This document shows positions 56,265 to 63,720 of a stretch of 64,000 nucleotides of DNA, piece by piece; the stretch's first letter is position 1, and the number at the start of each line of letters is the position of its first letter. A program made the translations under genes and the position numbers. The stretch lies in assembly GCF_001761325.1 (NCBI RefSeq), contig NZ_CP017478.1, forward strand, positions 1,819,501-1,883,500, written 5' to 3'. A model generated the notes under the pieces. That model searched no databases. It was given only the letters and a program-made list of their open reading frames with translations, and was not told the DNA's origin. This DNA comes from Urechidicola croceus. Lineage in GTDB: Bacteria > Bacteroidota > Bacteroidia > Flavobacteriales > Flavobacteriaceae.

Positions 56265-56691
56265 AATGCTTAAAACTAAATTACACGGAAAAAAATTGAC
56301 TAAATCAACTCCTACTCTACAAATTTGAGCAATTACTGCGGAATTGAAAGTTGTTACGGAAAAAATCAAAACTACGGAGAAAAATAACGGCGGAGATTTT
56401 GCCAATCTTTACGGAATTAAAAGTTGCTGCGAAAAACTCAACTTTGCGGAATTGAAAGTTGAAACGGAAAATTTTAACGGAATAAAACTCACTCACAGCG
56501 GAATCTCATAATTGCGGATTTTTACTCAGAAACGGAAAAACCAATCAAAATACGCACTAAAATACAACACTGTTTATATTCAATGCTTTACTTTTGGTCA
56601 ATCCACAAAGTTTTCGCACTTTTATATCGTTAGATTTTCCTAGCGGAAAATCTGCCGCGTACTTTTACGCACTGAAACATACACTAAACCG
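56257..56691 (+). mobile_element. Geneless cassette 4
   Basis: A 435 nt unit with core GTTGTATTT (56256-56264) and inverse core AAATACAAC (56560-56568). The body holds about ten CGGAA-type elements, with no open frame of convincing composition. It is a diverged relative of cassettes 1, 5, 11, 12 and 13. Confidence 0.7.
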
Positions 56692-56699
56692 TTGCCTTT
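56560..56699 (+). repeat. attC-like site 4 (geneless family)
   Basis: Opens with AAATACAAC and closes with GTTGCCTTT. The outer arms and the inner GATTTTCC/GGAAAATC hairpin are as in site 1; the 3' spacer reads TAAACC. Confidence 0.75.
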
Positions 56700-57119
56700 A
56701 ATGCTTAAAACAAAATTTTCGGAATTATAAATATTAAAAATTCAATCAAATTTTGAGCAATTACAGCGGAATTGAAAGTTACAACGGAAAAAATCAAAAC
56801 AGCGGAGAAAAATAACAACGGAATTTTTGCCTGTTTTTGCGGAATGAAAAGTTGAAACGGAAAACTCAACTTTGCGGAATTGAAAGTTGGAGCGGAAAAT
56901 TATAACGGAATGAAACTCACTCACGGCGGAATCTCATAACGGCGGATTTTCACTCAGAATCGAAAAATAACACTCAAATGCGCACTAAAAGGCAACACTG
57001 TTTATATTCAATGCTTTACTTTTGGTCAAGTTCAAAAGTTTTCGCATTTTTATATCGTTAGATTTTCCTAGCGGAAAATCTGCCGCGTACTTTTACGCAC
57101 TGAAACATACACTAAACCG
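56692..57119 (+). mobile_element. Geneless cassette 5
   Basis: A 428 nt unit with core GTTGCCTTT (56691-56699) and inverse core AAAGGCAAC (56988-56996). It is almost identical to cassette 12 (61453-61880), with the same length and only scattered changes, mainly in the attC-like part. This points to recent duplication at two separate positions in the array. Confidence 0.72.
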
Positions 57120-57127
57120 TTGTGCGT
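56988..57127 (+). repeat. attC-like site 5 (geneless family)
   Basis: Opens with AAAGGCAAC and closes with GTTGTGCGT. The arms are as in site 1. The central part differs from the other copies (GGTCAAGTTCAAAAG, TATATCGTTAG), showing that the loop region is free to vary. Confidence 0.75.
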
Positions 57128-57142
57128 CATTTAAGAAAAACC

Positions 57143-57781
57143 GTGAGATACAAGAAAATAAGAGGACTAAAACGAAAGGTTGCTAATATTCAGAATTGGA
57201 TAAATGAATATTTGGAACTAAATGTTGAACACTTGAATGAATATAAATACGAATACGCAAAAGTTTATGTTGACCCTTGGGACAATCTGACTTTGACCGA
57301 CAGTCATATTCCTGAACCGAAAGGAAAAGCGAAAAAAGAAATTCTAAACGGACTAGAAAAAATTTATGACAGTTGGAAAACTGAACTGGAAAAACTAAAC
57401 AAACCGTATTATTTAAAAATATGGCTTTACGAGCCAAGGATTTCAAAATCTCAAGTTGTCTGTGCAATTGATGAAAAAATTGAGTACTACGAAAACATAT
57501 TTGAAAAAGCGGATTTTAAACCAAATGACTCGTCATTTACAAATCAATTGAGTTCTGAATTTAAATGGCAACCGAATATTGACGAAGAACCTTATTGGGA
57601 AAGTGATTTACTTTGGCCAATTGACCAATACGAAAGAATAGAAGACAGTTATTCTGACAGAAGACTTTTGAACAAACTGAAAAAAGGGAATTTTAAGAAT
57701 AAAGAAATTGACAGTCCAAATGGAAATAAAGACACGATTTATTTCTTGCCAAAAGGTAAAATTTGGGTTGGAGAAAAATAA
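57143..57781 (+). CDS. Hypothetical protein (cassette 6)
   Basis: About 212 aa, soluble, rich in aromatic and charged residues (EYKYEYAKVYVDPWDNLTL, YLKIWLYEPRISKSQVVCAI). No family is recognised. The frame is open back to a GTG at 57122, which overlaps the recombination core; a second GTG at 57143 keeps the gene fully clear of the core and is my choice, without strong support. The compact gene ends 6 nt before the inverse core of its attC-like site, as expected for a cassette gene. Confidence 0.6.
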   Translation: MRYKKIRGLKRKVANIQNWINEYLELNVEHLNEYKYEYAKVYVDPWDNLTLTDSHIPEPKGKAKKEILNGLEKIYDSWKTELEKLNKPYYLKIWLYEPRISKSQVVCAIDEKIEYYENIFEKADFKPNDSSFTNQLSSEFKWQPNIDEEPYWESDLLWPIDQYERIEDSYSDRRLLNKLKKGNFKNKEIDSPNGNKDTIYFLPKGKIWVGEK

Positions 57782-57787
57782 AAACGA

Positions 57788-57923
57788 ACGCACAACAATG
57801 GCTATAAGTAATTGCTTGTTCTCGCCTACTTCTGAAAATCCTTGCGGATTTTCAGTTTGGTGTGTACTTGCAAAGTTAAGTGCTAACCCACGCAACTACT
57901 CATAGCCGAGACCGTTGGCAGTA
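57788..57923 (+). repeat. attC-like site 6 (GGCTAT family)
   Basis: Inverse core ACGCACAAC complements the core GTTGTGCGT at 57119. The arms are identical to those of site 2, and the loop differs by only a few bases although the two cassettes carry unrelated genes. It closes with GTTGGCAGTA. Confidence 0.8.
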
Positions 57924-57931
57924 ATTTGAGA

Positions 57932-58612
57932 ATGAGCAACAAAAAGGAACATAGCGTTTATATATCGAACAAAAACAACTGTCTTTTTACTGAACAATTT
58001 GACAGTTGGGAACGTTTCGATTGGAATGAAGATATGCCACCATATTTTAAAAGGTTAAACGAAATTAATGATGACAGGTCATTTGTCATTTTAGCCTGTT
58101 CTGTTATGGAATATCAAATTGATAGATTTTTAAAAACCTTTATCCCTAAACCAGAGATTATAATTAACGACAATGCTAACCTGAATAATAAAATTCTAAT
58201 TATTCAAGCATTTAATTTAATTCCACCTCATTTTGTTCAAATAATGAACACTATTAGAAATATTAGAAACGACTTTGCTCATAATCTAAATATTGACTCG
58301 TTTTCCGATTCAAACAAATCGGAAAAATTACCAAAGCACATTAAAGAAATGGAAAGATTATGGGAAAAATTTAAAAATGATATGTGCTATTGGAATAAAG
58401 GAGAATCTTTAAGATTAATGTATAAAGACATATGGAGAGTTTGTGTGGAAGGATTGAGAGTTTATGAATCCAATGTTCGACTTTTTAGACAGGAAACTGA
58501 AAAAGTTGAATTTATCGAACATTTACAGAAATTATCAACTGAATTAGCGGACAAAAGAGAAAAAGATGAACAAGAGGCTGTATTGAAAATATATATGCCT
58601 TGGAGGAAATAA
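57932..58612 (+). CDS. HEPN/MltR-like protein (cassette 7)
   Basis: A 226 aa helical protein. Residues 48-120 resemble the MltR/HEPN-like fold: SFVILACSVMEYQIDRFLKTF, KILIIQAFNLIPPHF, then IRNIRNDFAHNLNID. The RNDFAH segment (Arg112, His117) fits the Rx4-6H motif of HEPN RNases, common in defence and toxin systems. Whether it is an active RNase is not known, and no partner nucleotidyltransferase is present in the cassette. I use the ATG at 57932; a TTG two codons upstream is possible. The gene ends 3 nt before the inverse core. Confidence 0.6.
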   Translation: MSNKKEHSVYISNKNNCLFTEQFDSWERFDWNEDMPPYFKRLNEINDDRSFVILACSVMEYQIDRFLKTFIPKPEIIINDNANLNNKILIIQAFNLIPPHFVQIMNTIRNIRNDFAHNLNIDSFSDSNKSEKLPKHIKEMERLWEKFKNDMCYWNKGESLRLMYKDIWRVCVEGLRVYESNVRLFRQETEKVEFIEHLQKLSTELADKREKDEQEAVLKIYMPWRK

Positions 58613-58615
58613 AAA

Positions 58616-58754
58616 CTACTGCCAACACCGTATATAATTTATTGCTAGTTCTAGCCTACTTACGAAAATCCTTGCGGATTTTCTATTCGGTTTTTATTTG
58701 CTAAATTAGGTGCTTAAACCACGCAACAAACCATATACAAACACGTTGTAAACC
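58616..58754 (+). repeat. attC-like site 7 (GCATAT family)
   Basis: Inverse core TACTGCCAAC is the exact complement of the core GTTGGCAGTA at 57914. Arms GTATATAATTTATTGC and GCAACAAACCATATAC have three wobble-type mismatches. The closing core GTTGTAAACC is preceded by CA rather than the usual CC. Confidence 0.78.
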
Positions 58755-58757
58755 ATT

Positions 58758-59240
58758 ATGAAATACCGAATATTTATGTTTCTATCATTGATGAATTTTT
58801 TAGGTTTTGGACAAGAAAAAAAAGAAACTGAATTAAAAACTGAAAGCGAACTAAAATTAGAAGAAATATTTTTTATTGGCGACAATAATTTCTTTTTCGA
58901 CAAATCTAAATGTGTTGTAGAACATAATAATAACAAAGTGACTGATTTTACATTTGTTGGAAACAAAGAGATTTTTGAAAAACTCGATGAAAAGGATGAT
59001 TTTGAATTTAAATATTTTATTTATCCACCTGAACTGCGAATTCGAAATTTGACTTTGACAAAAAATATGGAAACTCGAATTACGAAAAACAATCATTTAG
59101 ACTCGGAAGTAGGTATTTATTTTGGAGAACACGGATTATTTGAGGGAGATTTTTTTATAAAAAATGGATGGATTAGAATTATTGGATTTGGCGAGGTTTA
59201 TGGAAAAAAATATCCCATAAAAATTAATTTTAAATTATAG
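58758..59240 (+). CDS. Secreted or periplasmic hypothetical protein (cassette 8)
   Basis: A 160 aa protein with a short signal peptide (MKYRIFMFLSLMNFLGFGQ), so it is exported. The mature part has an acidic Lys/Glu start (KKETELKTESELKLEE) and then beta-strands ending in KKYPIKINFKL. No family is recognised. The ATG lies 13 nt after the GTT core, leaving no room for a promoter within the cassette. The gene stops 42 nt before the inverse core. Confidence 0.62.
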   Translation: MKYRIFMFLSLMNFLGFGQEKKETELKTESELKLEEIFFIGDNNFFFDKSKCVVEHNNNKVTDFTFVGNKEIFEKLDEKDDFEFKYFIYPPELRIRNLTLTKNMETRITKNNHLDSEVGIYFGEHGLFEGDFFIKNGWIRIIGFGEVYGKKYPIKINFKL

Positions 59241-59282
59241 AAAACCGACTTTTGATAAGAACAGTATTTGAAATAAAAAAAC

Positions 59283-59420
59283 GGTTTACAACAATGTATA
59301 AAAATAATTACGGTTTAGTGCTTAATCAAAGATCGTTGCAATTTTGTTACGTCTGATTTTCCTGCGGAAAATCCTCGCACACAAAACCGCAACTATTCTT
59401 ATACGAGACCGTTGTATGCA
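59283..59420 (+). repeat. attC-like site 8 (GTATAA family)
   Basis: Inverse core GGTTTACAAC exactly complements the core GTTGTAAACC at 58745. Arms GTATAAAAATAATTACGG and CCGCAACTATTCTTATAC pair with wobble-type mismatches; the spacers are AAT and GAGACC. The inner hairpin GATTTTCC/GGAAAATC is present. It closes with GTTGTATGCA. Confidence 0.78.
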
Positions 59421-59438
59421 AGCTGAAAAACTGAACTT

Positions 59439-59690
59439 TTGAGAAAAATATTTTACATAATCGGACTTTGTTTTTCGTTTTTTGGAGTTCCGCTTTTTTA
59501 TTTTATGGCTATAAATACAGGAGTAAGTCTGAAATATGAAACGGAATTTGGAGAATGTATTTCTCAAGTTTCAGGAATTGACTTGTGTAAACAACAAGAT
59601 TTATTTCTCGGACTGACATACTCTTGCGGAATTATATTTCTGATTTTAATAAGCATTTTAATTTACAAAACAGTTAAATGGAAAACATAA
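59439..59690 (+). CDS. Small two-helix membrane protein (cassette 9)
   Basis: An 83 aa protein with two membrane segments (about 5-25 and 55-76) and a short extracytoplasmic loop with two cysteines (GECISQVSGIDLCKQQ). The frame has only a TTG near the front (59439); the next ATG is at codon 23 inside the first membrane helix, so TTG is preferred. It overlaps the following gene by 13 nt. Function unknown; a membrane protein and partner on one cassette could be an effector-immunity or transport pair, but this is a guess. Confidence 0.5.
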   Translation: MRKIFYIIGLCFSFFGVPLFYFMAINTGVSLKYETEFGECISQVSGIDLCKQQDLFLGLTYSCGIIFLILISILIYKTVKWKT

Positions 59691-59917
59691 GCGAATTTTT
59701 ATACGGAAAAGACTATTCGGATAAACTCGACAAGTTTAATAAAGCGATTGACCAAATTCACGCTGAATACGAAGGAGAATTTGACACAAGTGGCTACTTT
59801 ACAATGCAAACTCACAATCAAAAAGGAGAAGTGAAATTGGACTTTGACCAGGACAAAAACATTCCGGCTGAATTAAAAGAAAACGTATTGAAAGCGTTAA
59901 AAGAAATATGGAAATAA
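59678..59917 (+). CDS. Small acidic hypothetical protein (cassette 9)
   Basis: A 79 aa soluble protein (MENISEFLYGKDYSDKL...) with helices at both ends and a central GYFTMQTHNQKGEVKLDFD strand pair. It is acidic, and its start lies within the end of the membrane protein gene, so translation is likely coupled. It ends 5 nt before the inverse core of site 9. No family is recognised. Confidence 0.55.
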   Translation: MENISEFLYGKDYSDKLDKFNKAIDQIHAEYEGEFDTSGYFTMQTHNQKGEVKLDFDQDKNIPAELKENVLKALKEIWK

Positions 59918-59922
59918 AAGCC

Positions 59923-60061
59923 TGCATACAACAATGTATAACCGCAATTACGGCGGATTCGACTACGTCCGAATCCACTCGGAATTGCTAACGTCAGTAC
60001 TTAACCGAAAATCATTAACTTTAATCCCGTAACTGACGGTTATACGAGACCGTTGTAAGTA
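59923..60061 (+). repeat. attC-like site 9 (GTATAA family, diverged centre)
   Basis: Inverse core TGCATACAAC is the exact complement of GTTGTATGCA at 59411. Arms GTATAACCGCAATTACGG and CCGTAACTGACGGTTATAC pair with one extra base and one wobble. The inner part is unlike the other sites (GGATTCG/CGAATCC) but the core geometry is unchanged. It closes with GTTGTAAGTA. Confidence 0.8.
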
Positions 60062-60084
60062 ATGCCGAAAAACCCAGAAACCAA

Positions 60085-60879
60085 GTGAATAAAACGATAT
60101 TTGAAATTACCAAAATGGATTGTCCTTCAGAGGAAAATCTTATCCGAATGAAATTGGACGGAATTTCAAGCATTGCGAATTTGGACTTTGATATTCCTAA
60201 TCGAAAATTGACCGTTTTTCACAGCGGAGAAATTGACCAAATCGAAAAGTCCGTTATCGAATTGAATTTAGGTGGAAAGAAAATCTCAACGGAAAAAACC
60301 GACCAAACGGAATTTAAAGAAAACGAAAATCAAAAAAAACTTCTTTGGTCTGTACTTATCATAAATTTTGCGTTTTTCATAATCGAAATGACAACAGGAA
60401 TTATCTCAAAATCTATGGGACTTGTTGCCGATAGTTTAGATATGCTTGCGGACAGTTTTGTGTACGGAATTAGTTTGTTTGCGGTTGGCGGAACAGTAAT
60501 AAAGAAAAAACGGATTGCCAAACTTGCTGGATATTTTCAAATAATACTTGCGATTATTGGATTTGTAGAAGTCTTGAGAAGATTTTTCGGAAACGAGAAA
60601 CTTCCCGATTTTTCGACAATGATTATTGTTTCGATTTTTGCACTTATCGCAAACGGAATTTGTCTTTATATTTTGCAAAAGTCAAAGAGCAAAGAAGAAG
60701 CACATATGAAAGCGAGTATGATTTTTACTTCGAATGACGTGATTATCAATTTGGGTGTAATAATTGCAGGAATTTTAGTGCATTATTTGAGTTCTAATAA
60801 ACCTGATTTGATTATCGGAACAATTGTTTTTGCATTGGTAATTCAAGGAGCATTTCGGATTTTGAAATTAAGTAAGTGA
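60085..60879 (+). CDS. Cation transporter with HMA-like N-terminal domain (cassette 10)
   Basis: A 264 aa CDF-family-like metal transporter. Residues 1-70 form a ferredoxin-like domain like those of copper chaperones, but the CxxC metal site is changed (TKMDCPSEEN has one cysteine). Six membrane segments follow; KSMGLVADSLDMLADSFVYG carries the Asp residues of the transport site. There is no long cytosolic C-terminal domain. Zinc, cobalt or another divalent cation is plausible. GTG at 60085 is the start. It is the only metabolic-type gene in the array; it ends 13 nt before the inverse core. Confidence 0.75.
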   Translation: MNKTIFEITKMDCPSEENLIRMKLDGISSIANLDFDIPNRKLTVFHSGEIDQIEKSVIELNLGGKKISTEKTDQTEFKENENQKKLLWSVLIINFAFFIIEMTTGIISKSMGLVADSLDMLADSFVYGISLFAVGGTVIKKKRIAKLAGYFQIILAIIGFVEVLRRFFGNEKLPDFSTMIIVSIFALIANGICLYILQKSKSKEEAHMKASMIFTSNDVIINLGVIIAGILVHYLSSNKPDLIIGTIVFALVIQGAFRILKLSK

Positions 60880-60892
60880 ACGAAAAAAGCAC

Positions 60893-61028
60893 TACTTACA
60901 ACAACGTGTATAATTAATGGCTGGTTCTCGCCTACTTACGAAAATCCTCGCGGATTTTCTATTCGGTTTTTATTTGCTAAATTAGGTGCTTAAACACGCC
61001 ACTAATCATACACAAAACCGTTGCCTTT
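60893..61028 (+). repeat. attC-like site 10
   Basis: Inverse core TACTTACAAC is the exact complement of GTTGTAAGTA at 60052. Arms GTGTATAATTAATGGC and GCCACTAATCATACAC have two wobble-type mismatches. The central part is like sites 3 and 7. It closes with GTTGCCTTT. Confidence 0.78.
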
Positions 61029-61452
61029 AATGCTTAAAACAAAATTTTTCGGAATTATAAGTATTAAAAATTCAATTAAATTTTGAGCAATTACAGCGGA
61101 ATTGAAAGTTACTACGGAAAAAATCAAAACGATGGAATTTTTGCCAGTCTTTGCGGAATGAAAAGTTGAAACGGAAAAATCAATTTTACGGAATTATAAG
61201 TTGTTGTGAAAAACTCAACTTTGCGGAATTGAAAGTTGGAGCGGAAAATTATAACGGAATGAAACTCACTCACGGCGGATTTTCACTCAGAATAGAAAAA
61301 TAACACTCAAATGCGCACTAAAAGGCAACACTGTTTATATTCAATGCTTTACTTTTGGTCAATCCACAAAGTTTTCGCACTTTTATAACATCAGATTTTC
61401 CTAGCGGAAAATCTGCCGCGTACTTTTACGCACTGAAACATACACTAATCCG
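61021..61452 (+). mobile_element. Geneless cassette 11
   Basis: A 432 nt unit, core GTTGCCTTT (61020-61028), inverse core AAAGGCAAC (61321-61329). It shares the CGGAA-rich body with cassettes 5 and 12 but has an extra CGGAATTATAAGTTGTTGTG element and lacks one segment, so copies differ by gain and loss of short repeats. Confidence 0.7.
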
Positions 61453-61460
61453 TTGCCTTT
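61321..61460 (+). repeat. attC-like site 11 (geneless family)
   Basis: Opens with AAAGGCAAC and closes with GTTGCCTTT, so here the two flanking cores happen to match each other because neighbouring cassettes 11 and 12 are of the same type. The arms are as in site 1. Confidence 0.75.
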
Positions 61461-61880
61461 AATGCTTAAAACAAAATTTTCGGAATTATAAATATTAAAA
61501 ATTCAATCAAATTTTGAGCAATTACAGCGGAATTGAAAGTTACAACGGAAAAAATCAAAACAGCGGAGAAAAATAACAACGGAATTTTTGCCTGTCTTTG
61601 CGGAATGAAAAGTTGAAACGGAAAACTCAACTTTGCGGAATTGAAAGTTGGAGCGGAAAATTATAACGGAATGAAACTCACTCACGGCGGAATCTCATAA
61701 CGGCGGATTTTCACTCAGAATCGAAAAATAACACTCAAATGCGCACTAAAAGGCAACACTGTTTATATTCAATGCTTTACTTTTGGTCAATCCACAAAGT
61801 TTTCGCACTTTTATAACATCAGATTTTCCTAGCGGAAAATCTGCCGCGTACTTTTACGCACTGAAACATACACTAATCCG
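61453..61880 (+). mobile_element. Geneless cassette 12
   Basis: A 428 nt unit nearly identical to cassette 5. Core GTTGCCTTT (61452-61460), inverse core AAAGGCAAC (61749-61757). About a dozen CGGAA/CGGAG elements are spaced 10-30 nt apart. A 60-codon antisense frame exists but is judged to be an artefact of the repeats. Confidence 0.72.
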
Positions 61881-61888
61881 TTGGGTTT
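61749..61888 (+). repeat. attC-like site 12 (geneless family)
   Basis: Opens with AAAGGCAAC and closes with GTTGGGTTT. The arms and inner GATTTTCC/GGAAAATC hairpin are as in site 1. Confidence 0.75.
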
Positions 61889-62339
61889 AATGCTGACAAA
61901 CAAATCTACGCTGAATATAAAACTTTAAAAACTCACTCAAATTTGACAGATTTTTAGCAATTACTGCGGAATTGAAAGTTGTCACGAAAAAAAAACTAAA
62001 CAACGGAATTTTTGCCAGTCTTTGCGGAATGAAAAGTTGAAACGGAAAACTCAACTTTGCGGAATTATAAGTTGCTGTGAAAAACTCAACTTTGCGGAAT
62101 TGAAAGTTGGAACGGAAAATTTTAACGGAATGAAACTCACTCACGGCTGAATCTCATAACGGCGGATTTTTACTCAGACTCAGAAAATAACAATGAAAAA
62201 CGCACTAAAACCCAACACTGTTTATATTCAATGCTTTACTTTTGGTCAATCCACAAAGTTTTCGCACTTTTATAACATCAGATTTTCCTAGCGGAAAATC
62301 TGCCGCGTACTTTTACGCACTGAAACATACACTAATCCG
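61881..62339 (+). mobile_element. Geneless cassette 13
   Basis: A 459 nt unit most similar to cassette 1 in its body (same TTTGACAGATTTTTAGCAAT segment), but its core GTTGGGTTT (61880-61888) and inverse core AAACCCAAC (62208-62216) both differ from those of cassette 1 (GTTCTCTTT/AAAGAGAAC). The two ends changed together. Confidence 0.72.
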
Positions 62340-62348
62340 TTAGGCAAA
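62208..62348 (+). repeat. attC-like site 13 (geneless family)
   Basis: Opens with AAACCCAAC and closes with GTTAGGCAAA, the one core in the array that fits the classical GTTRRRY consensus exactly. The arms are as in site 1. Confidence 0.75.
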
Positions 62349-62367
62349 ATTTAGACCAGATAAACAA

Positions 62368-63579
62368 TTGAAACGAAATCTAAAATCATACACAAACTTT
62401 CTGAATGAATTATTGGTTCTTGAAAGGTTCTACTTTGCCACCAAATATTCATATGAACAAACTGAAAATGTTATAAATTTCGTTAGGAACAAGAAGCTGA
62501 AATTTGCGCAGGAAACAGAATTTGGACTGACTGTCGACAAACCAAACCCTTTTAGCGTAAAAAAAAGAGCTAGAACAACTCGTAGAAACATTATACTTGA
62601 AATTATTTATGTTAGAATAGTTTCTGCTTTGGAGGTTCTTTTGGTTGATTTAATAAGGGATGTTTTTCTAATAACAAAAGACCCTTTCAAAAGACAAGAC
62701 ATAAAGCATCAATTTTCACAAGGAGAATTATTATCTCTTGATTCCACTACTTCCATTTTGAATATGATAATCAACAAAGAATGCAGGAAATTGAGTAGTG
62801 GTGGTTACAACGACATAGTAAAATATTATAAAAGACATTTTAATATTGATATTGGTAGCTTTCATCCAGGTAATAAAAGAATGGAAGAAATTCACGATAG
62901 ACGTCATCTACTAGTCCATAAACTTGGAAAAACGGATAAAGCTTACAGGAAAAAATACAACACTACTAGTACTTCTGTCTTGATAAATGAAGAATACCTA
63001 CTAGAAGCTATCTCTGATTTAAGAACTTTCTCTTCACTTTTAAAAAATCAATTAGATTATCGGTTAAATAACGATTTTACAAAAACCGACAAAAAGGAAT
63101 TCAAGTCTAAAAAAACTAGAATTATAGAATTAACTCATCCCGAAAATTATGAATTTGAGTTTCTATCCAAAGATTATGAGTTTTGGGCAGGAGATGAATT
63201 TTGTAAATCAAATAGCATTGTCAAAAAAGTTGACAAAATTGATTCAGAAACTACAAAACTAGAGGTGTTTGGAGAGACTCAAGTTTTGAGGGCATTTTTA
63301 CGTCTAATTCGAAGAAGATGTAAAAAAAACGGCTTCGAATTTAAAGAGAAAAAGCAATCGAATAATGGAACTAACGTAGAGTACTCTCAGAAGTTATTAG
63401 ACGAAGACTTAATTTTAAAAATTAAGAATGAACTTCCTGAACAACCTTGGGAAAAAGGAATTCATAAAATAGTAGCTAAAAAACTTAATATCTCAAATAA
63501 AATAAGTTCAAGCGGAATCCAGCAACTTATAGCAAATGGAGATTTTAAGATGCAAATAGATGGAAAAATAATTGAATAA
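62368..63579 (+). CDS. HEPN-motif hypothetical protein (cassette 14)
   Basis: A 403 aa protein, the largest in the array. Residues 70-225 are helical and contain EEIHDRRHLLVHKLGKTDKAYRKKY: the RRHLLVH segment (Arg179, His184) fits the Rx4-6H HEPN motif, and the following KLGKxDxxY is common in HEPN proteins of unknown type. The C-terminal 170 residues are basic with a possible DNA/RNA-binding role (VLRAFLRLIRRRCKKNGFEF, IHKIVAKKLNISNKISSSGIQQLI). A phage-defence or toxin role is possible but unproven. The start is a TTG at 62368; no ATG is close. It ends 4 nt before the inverse core. Confidence 0.6.
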   Translation: MKRNLKSYTNFLNELLVLERFYFATKYSYEQTENVINFVRNKKLKFAQETEFGLTVDKPNPFSVKKRARTTRRNIILEIIYVRIVSALEVLLVDLIRDVFLITKDPFKRQDIKHQFSQGELLSLDSTTSILNMIINKECRKLSSGGYNDIVKYYKRHFNIDIGSFHPGNKRMEEIHDRRHLLVHKLGKTDKAYRKKYNTTSTSVLINEEYLLEAISDLRTFSSLLKNQLDYRLNNDFTKTDKKEFKSKKTRIIELTHPENYEFEFLSKDYEFWAGDEFCKSNSIVKKVDKIDSETTKLEVFGETQVLRAFLRLIRRRCKKNGFEFKEKKQSNNGTNVEYSQKLLDEDLILKIKNELPEQPWEKGIHKIVAKKLNISNKISSSGIQQLIANGDFKMQIDGKIIE

Positions 63580-63583
63580 AAAC

Positions 63584-63720
63584 TTTGCCTAACAATGGCT
63601 ATAGTTCATTGCTTCGGATTTTCTGCCGAAAATCCTCGCACTTTTACTATCTTGGTTTCTTAATCGGAAAATCCTTGCGGATTTTCACGCAACGAAACCA
63701 TAGCCGAGACCGTTGGTTTC
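63584..63720 (+). repeat. attC-like site 14 (GGCTAT family)
   Basis: Inverse core TTTGCCTAAC is the exact complement of GTTAGGCAAA at 62339. Arms GGCTATAGTTCATTGC and GCAACGAAACCATAGCC have one extra 3' base and two wobble-type mismatches. Two nested inner hairpins of CGGATTTTC type are present. It closes with GTTGGTTTC. Confidence 0.78.

Noticed and set aside
56742-56924. 60-codon antisense open frame, with an identical copy at 61503-61685 and a related longer frame at 61887-62144
   Set aside because: These frames run through the CGGAA repeats of geneless cassettes 5, 12 and 13 and give Phe/Ser/Arg-rich peptides. The identity only reflects near-identical cassettes; in cassettes 1 and 13 the frame is broken differently by single-base changes, and it opposes all other cassette genes.
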